A stretch of DNA of 64,000 nt from Brevipalpus yothersi (Eukaryota > Arthropoda > Arachnida > Trombidiformes > Tenuipalpidae). Position numbers and translations under genes: made by a program. The stretch covers positions 1 to 64,000 of the forward strand of contig QZCP01000013.1 of the NCBI GenBank assembly GCA_003956705.1, written 5' to 3'. Shown here piece after piece: positions 47,901 through 60,143 of the stretch (the first letter of the stretch is position 1; each line of letters opens with the position of its first letter). The notes beneath the pieces are model-generated. The model saw only the letters and a program-made list of their open reading frames with translations, did not search any database and was not told where the DNA came from.

Positions 47901-48909
47901 CACGAGTTGATAATCGAGATTAACAAGCCACTTGAGCATTTGTCAGTTGTCATGTATTAAGCCAACAAATAGAGCTTATGATAAATTATGTCATCAAATA
48001 CCTGGCGACTAGGTGTTAATCGTTTTCTCACTTTCCAGGTTACATATCTAAATACATAGCAACACTCAAAATGTGTCCATTGAAGATGCTGTGGAAAGTC
48101 ATCATGATCAAAGTCCTTACCTCTTTAGAAAACGCTTTTTCCGAATCATAATCAGTCTTGATGAATTGAGAAATCAAAAAGCATAAGAAAGTCACCAAAC
48201 ATGTACAGCTCATCAAAACTGTGAGTTGATATCGAGCATGATGTTGAATATTGAGTCCCATATTCGAGAGAAGAACAATCTCAGTGGCCAAAATCGTGCT
48301 CGAAGATGCCCAATAGACGATTAGGACACCATTTAAAGTCCAAAACAGTGCCGATTTTCCCCTCTTTTTGGCCAAGTATTCAGCTTCACCCAGCTTAGGA
48401 AGAATATGGATGAGATGAACAATCAGAACGGCTATATTGAATGATTGGGATAGAAGGCGACCATTCAAAATGTCGCTATAAGTGTGAAATGATGTTTGGA
48501 GAACTTCGATGGAAGAGATGATACCAAGAAATACTTGGAATGCGATCAAAAAGTCGAGAATGATCTTTCGATAAGTTCGATTCCATTTCATCTTTATCTT
48601 GAGGCTGAGAAACTCTGGTTCTGGTTCGATGGGCGGACGAATGTTCATCACTTGCGAAAAACTTCGAGCTCGCCATAGAGGACCAGTTTCCGCGATTTTT
48701 TGTCGATTTTTTTGCGCATAATTCATGAGAAGGATGAGAACAGAGGTGAGTAGAATGCATAAGCTATCCACTGATAATGATAAATAATTCATGGAACAAT
48801 ATGATTCTTCCATCTCTGTCGTGTTACTTGACACAGACGATTTCCATTCATTTTCGGGTCTATTTTTTGCTAAACTTTCACTGTAAGTTAATAAACAATT
48901 GAGACTCAT
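41989..48909 (-). CDS. SUR: SUR-like ABCC transporter (sulfonylurea receptor type)
   Basis: At least ten exons. Exon 1 (48909-48121) encodes an extra N-terminal membrane domain (TMD0) after glycosylation-type NxS/T sites. TMD1 spans 47378 to about 46000. A large exon (to about 43800) carries NBD1: Walker A TGSVGSGKSSL, CSLQADIDLLPNKDDTEIG, signature LSGGQRQRIALARA and Walker B STVILDDPFSALD. A long Ser-rich linker follows, then TMD2 and NBD2, with Walker A GRSGSGKSS (about 42640), signature GLSLGQQQLICFSRA in place of LSGGQ, and Walker B PILILDEATSSLD. YLNWVVRNLASLE and the SLQxDIDLLP segment are closer to ABCC8/9-type receptors than to MRP exporters. Vertebrate relatives regulate Kir6 potassium channels; here the partner is unknown. 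The stop is at 41989. Confidence 0.88.
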
Positions 48910-51054
48910 GATGAAAGTTAGACTAGAAGAAGTTACTTTTCACTCAAACAACGAACTGCAAGATGAAACTAGTAACTTGAGATCAGCTCCGAGAGATGAT
49001 CTGAATAACAGAGAGGCATAAAAATGTGTAAATTTCAGACCATAAAGCCATGGATCTTGCATTGCCCGATGAACTGAAAAATTCACTCATGATTGAACCG
49101 GTTGGAAAGTGTGTTGATCAAGAGGTGAGTAGATCATGCCTGTTGATGGTCTGAAAGGCAATAGACTATTGACTCTGATCACAAATCCAAGTATTAAGAG
49201 GACTGATAAATGCTCGAGTGTTTGAGGATGTTTCCGAAAGTTGACCCATGTTAGGAGCAATAATTTGAATACCTTATGATGATATATATATATATACATC
49301 CACCTCATGAAGATTATATATTGAGCCTGAAAGTTAACTTACGCTCGATGTCTTGAGGCACTCCAGCCGCTAGGATCCTTTTCAAGACTTTCCCTTTCAC
49401 ACACTTGCTCTTCATGATATGCAACAATCTGTTACAGTTCATGTCTCTGTTATCTCAACTCAGAAATTGGAACACTTTACAGTCATAATTGACAAGAGAA
49501 TTGACTGAAATTTGCAACTAAAACGTCACTTCCCTTAAGATGTATCTTTTAACGAGCTCAATTAAGACCAACTGGGAGACACTTCAAATGATAACAGAAA
49601 GCATTCTCTTAACACCTTCTCAAGTCTCATCAAAGTGACCAGACTCATATTTATCAATATTTGCAGAACAAATTTAGTTCGTCAAGGATACAAGTCATCG
49701 GATTTTCCCAAGTGTAATGCTCTCCTCGGACGATCGTTGACTTCCGCCCCACGTTTCACCCTGAAGGAATTCGACTCAATCTTACAAGATAATCCTAGAA
49801 GAAGGATTTCACTTTGATAGCATAACTTTTTCTGTGGATAATTTATTACTCAAGTGAATAATTACTCTTCGTAAGTGTTGTAAATATAATTCGAGGGTTC
49901 GATTAACCACTTCAGCTTTTCGCTCGTTTTCGTGGCCTCAAGTTTCTACTAGGTTTACTAGTGTTACGCTCATTTCGCTCGCTTTGCTCGCTCATCTCGC
50001 TTGCTCTTTGGTGTAATACAACATATGTGAGAACTTTGATAGAAAATTTTTAGCAAAATGAGCGAGTGGATGAGCAAAAACTTTCGCTGGTCATTGTGCT
50101 TGTGTATCTATTTTTCGCTTTTTTCCTCCTAGAAACTATCTCTTCTACTGTTTCTGAGCTAATTTGTCAAATTCAGTTAATTTCAGGGAATACTCCTCTT
50201 CTCACAATTAGGTCCCTTTTTGTTTATGAGGCTCAGTGTTTATAAGGCAGTGGCAATACAAGGCCTCAAATGATCAATATTTTTTATAAGACAAGATATA
50301 AGATAAGATAGTTCTCGTGCTTTTGAAAAGTAAGATTTTAGGTCCATAATTTTGGTTGAACTCAAAAACTTGTCAGACAGGACAATGATTTTTTCACTGA
50401 AATACATATGATATTCGACAATTTAGAATATAATTATATCCGATCAAAATACTAAAATTAAACATCGTACAGAACATAATATGATATAATAATATTGTGC
50501 TCTCAAGATAACTTTTAGCAGTAAGAAAGGGGTCAGCGGATGAAGATTTGAGCGTAACCATTCTCACTGAAACTTTCACCTTGTTCATCCACGAAGTATG
50601 CACATGTATCATCCTCAACAGTAGCCTTCCATTGACTGAAATCTAGAGAGAAGAGGGATGAAAGATCAGCACCTCATCCAACTCCATTGAGGAAAACTCC
50701 CTGAAGAATTATTTTTCATGAAATTCAGAGAAAAATTTCACCTTGTTCGTTGGCGAATGTTTTTCTCTAATGATGAATTTCTGAAGAATGTACATCTTTA
50801 CTGTTTTTCAAAATTTTTTTATTCAACTTGATATGAACAGAAAGCACATAAGGTAAACTCAAGAGACTTAGCAAGCCCATGGAATTGCTCAAAGGGGGCA
50901 CCAAATTGGTTTTTTTGGAAAGCCTTTTTGGAAAAAGTTCTAGCACACTGGTCACAGTGATAATAAAACTTTTAGCTTCCATCCTATTCGGAAACTGACT
51001 GAATTCCTCAAAAGCGTTTGTATTATAATACTATTATGCAGTAATAGTCGCAAA
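48910..51054. other. gene-poor stretch upstream of the SUR-like gene
   Basis: About 2.1 kb. The right part near 49910-50070 has short CGCTCG/CTCGCT-like repeats. A possible orphan terminal exon lies on the minus strand at about 50533-50641: acceptor tctctag, then 35 open codons (FSQWKATVEDDTCAYF...) to a TGA. A weak second copy of its gaacaaggtgaaa core lies near 50725. No upstream exon was found. Confidence 0.4.
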
Positions 51055-51700
51055 AATGAGCAAAATTTGGTGGATGCATACATTTTCAGGGAGATGGAAA
51101 GTTCTGATGGATGTTCGGAATTTTTTTCAAATGATCAACCGAATCGAACTTTAACTCTCATAATTTTGCTTCAAATTATAGTGAAAAGTTCGATTCTCTC
51201 AGCACTTCGAGAAGTGCTAAGCCGAGGAGATCAAATTTTTATCCATCGGGCAGCGTTGATATTGTATGAATCGTCAGGTAGATCATTGTGCATACGCTGA
51301 TGTAGATGATCGAGCACCAACATATCACTCCAGGCGTGTTGTAATAATTTCATTTGATCATCAACTTTCAAGTCTTTGAAGAAAATGCTGTTACGCACCC
51401 AGTCAACTTGAGCAAAAAGTGCATGATCTATAACTTTACACATCAATTCAAAAAGGTCTACTTCACACTGATTGTAAGTTTGACTACCTGGTATTGAGCA
51501 GCCCGAAAAGCTGACTTTGCCATTCTTTGTCATCAGGAGGACGAAAGTTGAGGAATTCGTATCAATTCTTGCGTGATCTAATCAGAATACACACTCGCCG
51601 ATAGGCCGTGATTTGATGCCACTAGGCTGAGCGAACGATCAACTAGGCTGGAACAATGATTGGACACTGAAGGTAATGCTTGTCGACGTATTATGAAAGT
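51055..51700 (-). pseudogene. FTZ-F1 (NR5A)-like nuclear receptor copy 3, decayed
   Basis: Best-preserved ligand-binding part of the three copies. On the minus strand the end of the DNA-binding extension (RRQALPSVSN, about 51690) leads into the shared hinge (SLSLVASNHGLSASVYSD, stop) and, after a frameshift, into VDLFELMCKVIDHALFAQ, VDWVRNSIFFKDLKVDDQM and KLLQHAWSDMLVLDHL (51480-51310), which is the NR5A helix 3-5 signature. The GKFDLLGLAL-like segment follows near 51230 with a stop. The DNA-binding domain itself is missing. Confidence 0.85.
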
Positions 51701-52615
51701 TGAATCAGAAAAGCAAAAATCAATTATTAATACATTCTCCGAAATAAGGCCTTCGCATCAAGAAAGAAAATCTGATCATTCCAGGAAGTTTATATCGGAT
51801 GGTGATTTTTTTCTGAAAACTTCTCATTCCTCTCAGATACTGGGTGTTAAATCGAATTTCAGAAGAAAAGTTAAAATAATTTCGCATAACAAATCATTTC
51901 GAATGATAATCACTTGCTTTTATTATTTTTTAAGGAAACAGAAACAGGTGGTAACGTGACTTCTTAAAGACTAACCAGATGATTCGTGTCATTCAGCCAT
52001 TCTACAAGTTCACCATATCCAACCCATATAACTGTCTCATATTATCAGGGAGCTCACAAACTCACCTGATCAGTTGATCTCAAAATCACCATCTCTGAAG
52101 AGTTCATCTATCGGAATCAAATTGAAAATCCTTGACTGATGAAATATGCATATGCTAGCCTGTGTAAACTGTACTTTTCAATTGAATATCGCGAGAAAAA
52201 GAAGTTCTGATGAAAGTTCGCGCCTTTTTGTAAGCTCACAGGGAAAGAACCAAATATTTTCACATGATTTAATTTAATTTACTATCTCATTATGAACATT
52301 GAAGTAATTGTTCGGCAATCTCTTTGGGATCCTTAGGGATTTATTTAATTTTTTCAATATTTTCAATATGAAACAAGCCTCGTTCGAGACTCTTTTCACC
52401 TCTTGATAACCTTGATTATGAGGAACATTTTTGGAAAAGTAATTAAGGCGTGGACACTTTTTGAGAATCAGTTTAAAGGAGAATTTTCTTTCCCTCTCAT
52501 TATCAACATCATATATTCCCGTTCAAGTGCTGTATCTTCTAAGCCTTTCATTGACTAGGTGAAAAGAATGATGATCTATCTTGTTGGTGGGTAAAAAAGG
52601 AGAGAGAGAAAGATT
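51701..52615. other. 3' flank of the serine protease gene
   Basis: About 900 bp. The part at 52160-52393 is the source-like match for the left block of the relic at 27690-27905, which fixes how far the duplication reached. A 99-codon frame at 51660-51959 (plus) starts inside copy 3 and is not convincing. Confidence 0.55.
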
Positions 52616-53986
52616 TTACTTCCATGGTCGTCGAACGGTTTTATTACGACGAGAATCAGAGGAAGAGCTGATAATTCGATCAATCCATCGTCGATAGTAT
52701 CGAACATTCGAATATACTCCTGGCAAATTTTCAGCGGCACACTTGATCCCATGTGAAACTGTTCCGGCCAGAACCCATTGACCATTATCACGCTGGAGCA
52801 TTAACGGTCCACCAGAATCACCTTCACACGAATCTTTTCCTCCATCAGCATAGCCAGCACACAAAAAGGTAGGCTTTATTTCCTTATCATGTCCAGCTTT
52901 ATTAAACATATCTTGGCATTTTTCATTGGCTAATATAGGCACTTTAACAACTTGTAAAATGCTCGGAATCGGTCCACCTGTATGATATCGAATAAGAAGG
53001 AGAGGGAAAAAAATAGAATGATTGGACTTTTTCCAACTCAACCGGAAACAGACATAAATTTATGCATGAAGTGCATCCTCAAGGCCAGACTTTATGGGAA
53101 ATTTTTAAAGAGTAGGAAATATATTCATGAAATATGACCCAACATTGTGACTACTTTGACCTTAATGTATTTGTGAAGCAAAGTTTTGAATTCAACGTTA
53201 GCACAACTGCGAGAAGAAATATTTGATTCTCAATAGCAGTAGCATCGAATACATATCAACTCAATCTGAAGTATCGTTTATCATCAAGATATCAAAGAGA
53301 GGATGACTTTTTTTCCAATATTCGATTTATGTGAAAAAGGTCTGAGCTCAGTTCATGCACTCTAAAGTGAAATTGGGGTGGTTATCGCGAAGATAAGGAA
53401 AAAACACTTATCCGATCTTATAATGCATGCCGATTGACAAATGAATTGGATAACATTCTTATAATATTAATATTAACTCTGAATGTTAAATTGGGGGATC
53501 GACTTACCGTAGCTAAGTTTGCCCCATCCAGCAACATGGGCCGTTTTGCCGACAAATTCTTCATCAAATTCAGGCAAACATATTGGAATGACATGAGGTT
53601 GAATGTCGAATGGAGATTCCAGTTCCATCAGTGCAATATCGTTCTCAAAAGTTAATGGATTATAATTACGATGCACAATCATCCTTTTAACAGGCTTTTG
53701 AATTGGTTTCAAATTCTCTATATCACTTGTTAGATCATATTCACCCACTACTACGAGAAGGGAGCCCCAAAATCTATAGATACAACATATCGGATTATAA
53801 TTTGCATAACTCTTCTCTCAAGATTAAATCAGCATCTTTCGAATGTTCGTCTGCATAACTCACCCAGGCTGGCAATGAGCTGCCGTCAGAACCCATCTAT
53901 GATGAATTAGTACGCCACCGCATTTTGTCTTCATCCATAAACCAAGCCACGTAGCCTCCTTAATCAGTACCTTCAAAAAATGACAT

Positions 53987-54042
<56 letters not shown>

Positions 54043-56006
54043 ATGTTCAGCTGATGGACATTATTGAGCATTATAAATTTCACACATACCTGCCATGGCC
54101 ACTCACCGAATTGGGCATTTCGTCCACCAACCACTCGAGCAACGGATTTCAATGGTCTTACACCACAATCTGAATTGAGATAAAAATATATTAAATGTTG
54201 AAACATAGTTTGCCTTAGTGTATGCATATGTCAAAAGTGTTTCTTTTAGACTAGAAAGGATATAACCACAGAAAATAAATAAATATCTCACCTAATTTAT
54301 TGTCATATGGACGATGACCAGCTATTTTCGTTGTACTACTACTACTTAGTGTAGTTGAGGATAGCTTTGTGGTCGTTTCGATGGACTGTTCAACTGTATT
54401 CGTATTTATGCTGGAATCAGATACCTACAAAAATAAAATGATGAGCCTAATGATATTCGTATTTGATTTTAATTTAATGTTGAAAATTACCTGATAAGAA
54501 TTAGTAGATGAAAAATCATTGCCAAGTGATGATGAGTTTATGTACACTGATGAGGATTGAGGAGATTCTTGTGTGGTCAAAATTTCTCGATTCGATGTCG
54601 ATGCTTCCGAATCTTGTTCTACATGTGGAGAAACTGAGGATGTTTTCGGTGTAGAATAAGAAATCGCTGTTGCAGTCGATTCTTCCACCGAGTTGGATGT
54701 AACCGTTTCCATATCATCGTCAGAGGAAGGATTGATATTCTCTGTGACTGGACTTTTGTGAAATACTGAATTTTTGATCGGATCAGCAATATCCACTTCA
54801 TTCGTCTCAAATCCGGTGGTCAAAAACTGATCGGCACTTGTGACTTCCTTTGGCGCTGTTTTTTTTTGTAAAACGAAATTGTTTAACAAATGTTGGTTGA
54901 TTTAGCACAATTCATCAAGTTCGAACAATTTTACCTTGAGTATTAGTATTTGGATCAGGAGCTTTTTGAGTTGATCGAGAAGTCGAAGGTGGTAATCGTG
55001 TCTCTGGATCTGGATACTCGGAAACCGTTGAGCTAACAGTACTCAAACCTTCTGAACTTTTCGTCTCAACCGTAGCCACAACAATTTCATCATCCCCAGA
55101 ATCATCACCTCGATTAATCGACGGTTCTGTGTTCACAGGATCGGTAGTCTTTTTCCTATCCTCTGGAGTATCTTCTACACTGGCCGGCAATTTGGATTCC
55201 GATGGTTGGGAAAGTTGACAGCAACTACCAGCATAAATAGTGTCCTTACATATACCGATTGGTGTACCTTTGGATTGACGACAGGCCAGTGAGAACATGC
55301 ATGTGCCTGTGTTACCGTTATTATCATGGCATGAGATCGGCCTGATGGGCTGATGTAAGTTGGTGAAGGAGTTTCCTGGGAACAGGAATACACATACATA
55401 CATGCATTGATATTAGATATTAGGTATACATACACATGTATATCAGTGAAAAGCGTCAGAAATGGGATACATTATGAGCCGATTGGTTTGGGAATCCGGA
55501 AAAGAGAAGAGATGAGAAGAGAAGAGAAGAGCAGTGATGGAGAACATGGTAAATGGAAAGCACCTACAAAAGCTGTCGAAACCACATTTCATTCAAGTTC
55601 ATCAACCTCTAACGTTTGCAACGTCTTTTTTCTCCTACTTATATATTGTGTGTATGGTGTGTATGTGTGATAGCAAATAGCAAGGATTGATCGGTATTTT
55701 TACATGTATATGTTTATATTTATGTTTCCTATCTCGTTGATAAGTTTTGAGATGGGATAAAATGCGCGGATTATCACTATCATGTGTTTGACCGTTAGTT
55801 TGGTCACATGCTAGCCCAGTTCAGCAGAATAGAGAAGAACTCATATAGTCTTGAAGAATTTTTTTTCTCTAAATTTTTGCATAATTATACCTACTTTTAG
55901 TTTGGTAGAAAATAAAGAATAAATATTCACCTATCACATTTCCTTGAATCGAACCCATCAGAATCATCACTGATGAGGAGAAGATGAATGTGATATACAC
56001 CAACAT
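52616..56006 (-). CDS. secreted clip-type trypsin-like serine protease (Stubble-like)
   Basis: Eight exons: 56006-55931, 55375-54935, 54855-54491, 54424-54292, 54169-54090, 53970-53864, 53773-53508, 52977-52616; 609 aa. Signal peptide MLVYITFIFSSSVMILMG, then a disulfide-knot domain (CHDNNGNTGTCMFSLAC ... GICKDTIYAGSCC) like those of Stubble-type proteases, then about 240 residues rich in Ser, Thr, Glu and Pro. The S1 domain starts after activation site ARVVGGRNA and has catalytic His in LTAAHC, Asp in NDIALMEL and Ser in CEGDSGGP; the Asp in KDSCEGDSGG predicts cleavage after Arg or Lys. Unlike Drosophila Stubble, the N-terminus looks like a cleavable signal, not a type II anchor. Probable role in cuticle or epithelial matrix proteolysis. 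A partial copy lies at 27670-28440. Confidence 0.92.
53991..54041. repeat. (GA)n microsatellite in a protease intron
   Basis: About 51 bp of GA inside the 119-bp intron between exons 5 and 6. On the gene strand it is a CT tract near the 3' splice site and may act as a very long polypyrimidine tract. Confidence 0.95.
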
Positions 56007-56843
56007 GGCACCATTGGGGGAAAATATTCTGCTCGAACTTTCAGCGATTCTGATTCTCAGTGCTGTTGGAGCTTTTTGGTCGGCGAATAAATAAAAAGTA
56101 GAAATACTGCTAAGATTTTCGATTTGTTTTTTGGCCAAAAATTGTCAATGCCATTTTAGAGATAAATATTGACTACTTGAGTGATCATCAAAGTTTACCC
56201 AAAGAGACAACACATGTAGATCGATAAATTTGGGAACATTCTCACAATCAAAAACATAGATAAATAGAACATGGATCAATCGTCAAATTGAAGAAAGTAG
56301 AGAATAATTTCAACACCGGAAGGGGTAACGAAAAAAACGGTAAAATTACACTTTTTACACTGACCGTAACTAACGTTAATGATGCAGCGAAACTTGGTGA
56401 AATTCGTTCAAATTTTAACCGCAAGAAGTATTTTTCAATCAATTCATGATTGAATACACTAGATTCTGTGGCAGGATAAATTCACTAAGTCAGGTTTGTA
56501 CTGTTGATTTTCATTAATACCAAGTACATACGTAAATCTTGCACATATGCATTGGGAAGATACGGTGTTTACTATCAACGCTTCATCTTTTTTCGCTCCC
56601 TCTTCTCATCTCTCTCTCTCTCTCTCTCTCTTCCTTGTGAAGCCAGTTTTCTCTCTCTCTCTTCTTTCCAGTCCGATTCGGCGGATCAACATTTCTCTTT
56701 CTCTTTCTCTCACTAAAACAGTGGAGAAAAAAAATCATCTCATCCCCAAAAAACAGCTTGACCAGTCGCCATCCTAAAACACACTCACAAGTTGTCAGTG
56801 AAAGCTTCTTCCGGTGAAAATACAGTTCACTTTTGGGTGAAAA
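56007..56843. promoter_or_regulatory. shared upstream region of divergent protease and P450 genes
   Basis: 837 bp lie between the two start codons, so both promoters are probably here. A CT run lies at 56608-56632 and others near 56650 and 56700, within the likely P450 leader. No certain core promoter element is visible. Confidence 0.5.
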
Positions 56844-58849
56844 ATGTTTCCACATCAATCGGCGAGTATGGTTCGTTACGCTTGTCATTCGAGCCAGTTG
56901 GCCAGTGTAAAGCCTTTCCATGAGATACCAACTTCTGATCCTTCTATTCCACTTTTCGCGATCATCACTCAACTTTCGAAATATTGTGAGTTTTCCGTTG
57001 ACAAACGCTTTCTCTTCTTCTTCTTTTGGTGCTCACTTTATCGCCACTTTTTTTGAGCTTCAAGAAGAATAAAGTCATCCATATCTAATCGGTGGCCATC
57101 GTACGGCTCCTTCCTTTAACTTCGTGCTTGTATTGTTCCTCTTTTGTCGCTCAATCATAGCCACTCTAGATAGCCAAGTTTTCAAGGTGATCAGCAAGAT
57201 AGATTAAAGTAATCACACAAAATCGACCCGTTCAAGTGACAGTGATGATGATTCGAGAACTTTAACGGACTTTAATCTTCAAAAAGAATCTCTGTTCCCA
57301 AATTCTCACCTAGAAGTATATTTTTCTCTCTCTCTTTTCTTTTCTATCTACAGTCGCCAAGTCTCCTCTATTCAAAATTCACGAAGAAAATCGAGAAAAA
57401 TATTACCGGTATGGACCAATCGTTCGTGAGACTCGATTTTGGCATCAGCCAATAGTGCAAATTTTTGATCCACAAGATTTTGAGAGGGTATTCCGAAAAC
57501 AGGGAAAATGTCCAAATCGACCACCCAATGAGTTTGTAATCAGATATCGCAAGCAAAATCCTCAACTCTATTCCAATGTAGGCATGTCCAATATGCTTGG
57601 TGAAGATTGGCTCAAGGAAAGAGCATTAGTTGCACCTACTTTGCTCTCATCTTCAACCATTAAGCTTTATCTGAGACGTCAAGATGAGCTAGCACATGAT
57701 TTTGTCAGTTTCTTGGAATACCGTTCAACTACTTCACCAGCCGGATGTATAGATGATCTTTTGGAAGTTACAAACCGTTATTCAGTGGAATCAATATCCA
57801 TGATGTGCCTTGATTCCCGTCTCAATTGCCTCTCAATCGATTCACCTACTCGAGATGGTGATCAGCTAATAGAACTCACCAAAACACTTTTCGAAGCATA
57901 TCAGGAACTTTATCATGGTTTTCCTTTGTGGAAATACATGAATACACGATCATTTCGAAAATTTTGCCAAACAGAGAGAAAAATTTATAATCTCATAACA
58001 CCTCATATACAGAGAGCGGTTGAATGTCTGGAAGGTCAGAGTTCAAGGCCCCCCAAGTGTCTTCTCGAACTTTTACTGCGAACTCCTGGTCTTGATCATC
58101 GAGATGTTCATATTTTATTGCTAGACTTTATCGTCGGAGGTGTTAATACAGTTTCCACATCACTCTGTTTTCTTTTCTTTCTTCTCGCATCAAACCCACA
58201 ATCCCAGGAGCGATTATATGAGGAAATTTCATCAACAATCGGATATTCCACTCCCATTAATGAAGATCATCTTTCTAAATTGCCTTATATGAAGGCATGT
58301 TTAAAAGAAAGCTTCAGAATGATTTCTGTAGTGCCTAATTTGGTTCGAATACTTGACCAACCTATTGTTTTATCCAACTACGAAATCCCAGCAGGTGTAA
58401 GTACATACCATCTTTTCTTGAATAATCGGCATGTGAAACATTTACATAGCTTGAGAAAAAGCCAAGACATGTAGAATGATTCCAAGTAATTCATTTATTT
58501 TAACTATTCATTCTCTCCTTGCCATTGATAGATTCCTATTATTCTCAATTTCGACGCTCTCTGTAAACACCCGGAATATTTTCAAGAGCCTGACATTTTC
58601 CGTCCAGAAAGATGGCTCGGCGAGCGGAGGAAACAGATCCATCCCTTCTCAGTACTTCCGTTTGGCTTGGGAAATAGAATGTGTGCAGGACGTCGAATTT
58701 CGGAGGTCGAACTTTACCTGGCCATGATAAGAACAATTACAAATTTCAAGCTAGAATCTATCACCAAAGATATGAAACTTCGTCAAGATTTTATTCTGGT
58801 TCCAGCTGAAAAAGTTAAAATCCGTTTGATTCCGAGAAGAAAAACTTGA
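56844..58849 (+). CDS. mitochondrial-clan cytochrome P450, possibly CYP302A1 (disembodied)-like
   Basis: Three exons, 56844-56985, 57354-58396 and 58532-58849; 500 aa. The N-terminus (MFPHQSASMVRYACHSSQ) lacks an ER anchor and looks like a mitochondrial presequence, followed by KPFHEIPTSDP, typical of the mitochondrial clan. YYRYGPIVRE and DPQDFERVFRKQGKCPNRP resemble CYP302-type enzymes. Also present are the K-helix ExxR in CLKESFRM, the PERW-type motif (DIFRPERW) and the heme loop PFGLGNRMCAGRR. The I-helix reads FIVGGVNTVSTS, where the usual acid-Thr-Thr is changed. Members of this clan perform ecdysteroid hydroxylations or detoxification; the subfamily is my inference and uncertain. Divergent from the protease gene. 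Confidence 0.88.
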
Positions 58850-59352
58850 AAAGTTCTCTTGAATGAGACTGGGTCAAATAAGAATGTCATCATCATATCC
58901 TTGCATTATGATCGATCTCGAGTACAGAATTAAACTCTGAGAAACTGTTCCAAGGATGAACCATATACATGTACTTTCATCCAAGCTAATCAAGTTGCGA
59001 TCTGAATTTCACAACTTTATTCCCTACGACATAGATTTGTAGAAGAAATTGAACACTGATTCTGATCTAAGAACATCTAAGAATGATAATTCATGAAATC
59101 TACGAAACGCAAGAGGTTGATCAGTTTTCCTTTCATTATGAAGAATTCTCACCCAGAATTTTCTACAAGAGATGTACTGAACTAATATGAATTTTATTGG
59201 GATAGTAATCACAAAGATTACATGGTCAACGCAAACGGTGAGTCAGTTCACTGCTTTAATTGTGTGTATTGCGATTAATCTCAACAGCATTTCCTATATG
59301 TATATTTATGAATTCAGGCAAAAAGAAGGAACCAGGATGAGTTTCCATCATT
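58850..59352. other. convergent intergenic region between P450 and STAT
   Basis: About 500 bp between the P450 stop and the STAT stop. It should hold both 3' untranslated regions. No other feature is supported. Confidence 0.55.
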
Positions 59353-60063
59353 TTAACTAAGGCCGTTGACGAACAGTTGGTTCATTCCGGCTCCAGATAA
59401 TTCAGTTTGATCATAATCAGTGGGTATATCATCCATATCATAGTCTACATCAGCGATCAAATTAAGGAAGTCGACATCTTGAAAATGTGAAATCTCAGAG
59501 GAACTGGAGAGAGAAAGGAGAGGATTAGGACAAAGATTCCATATGAAATAAATTGGACGAACTGATGGTTTTTATTAAAAATAATTATGGCAAAATATGA
59601 GATCCGTGAAGCATTCAAAATAAAAAAAGCCTTGAATCCAGGAGGGAAAGACCATGAATCAGGGAAAGGGCACTTGGTTTAGAGGGCTTCTTCTTAATAC
59701 GATGAGTTTGCGTCTTCATATTAGTTATAAATGTTATAATTATACTGATAAACCATATTGGATGCCGAGCAATGCATGTAACTTGAAATCAAGGAAAAGC
59801 AGCTTCTGAGAAACTTTTGTCTAAGGTAGCAAATCGGAGATGGATATATGGTGGAAAAAAATGTACTTACTTTATTGGGACATCATGGGGAACACTTCCA
59901 ACCGAATTGGGTGGGTCATTGTAAAGGTCTGTCATCGGTGAGTGGGTCGCGAGGCTGGAGTGAGGTGTATTTGGAAATGAGTCAGTACCACCGTTGACAG
60001 CCCACCTAAATAGAGTGTTTTTTTTATCGAAAAAATATTGATAAGAGAGTCAGTAGTGTTATC

Positions 60064-60143
<80 letters not shown>

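Noticed and set aside
49910..50070. CGCTCG/CTCGCT-rich patch considered as a regulatory array
   Set aside because: Short, irregular and without fixed spacing; low-complexity sequence is the simpler view.
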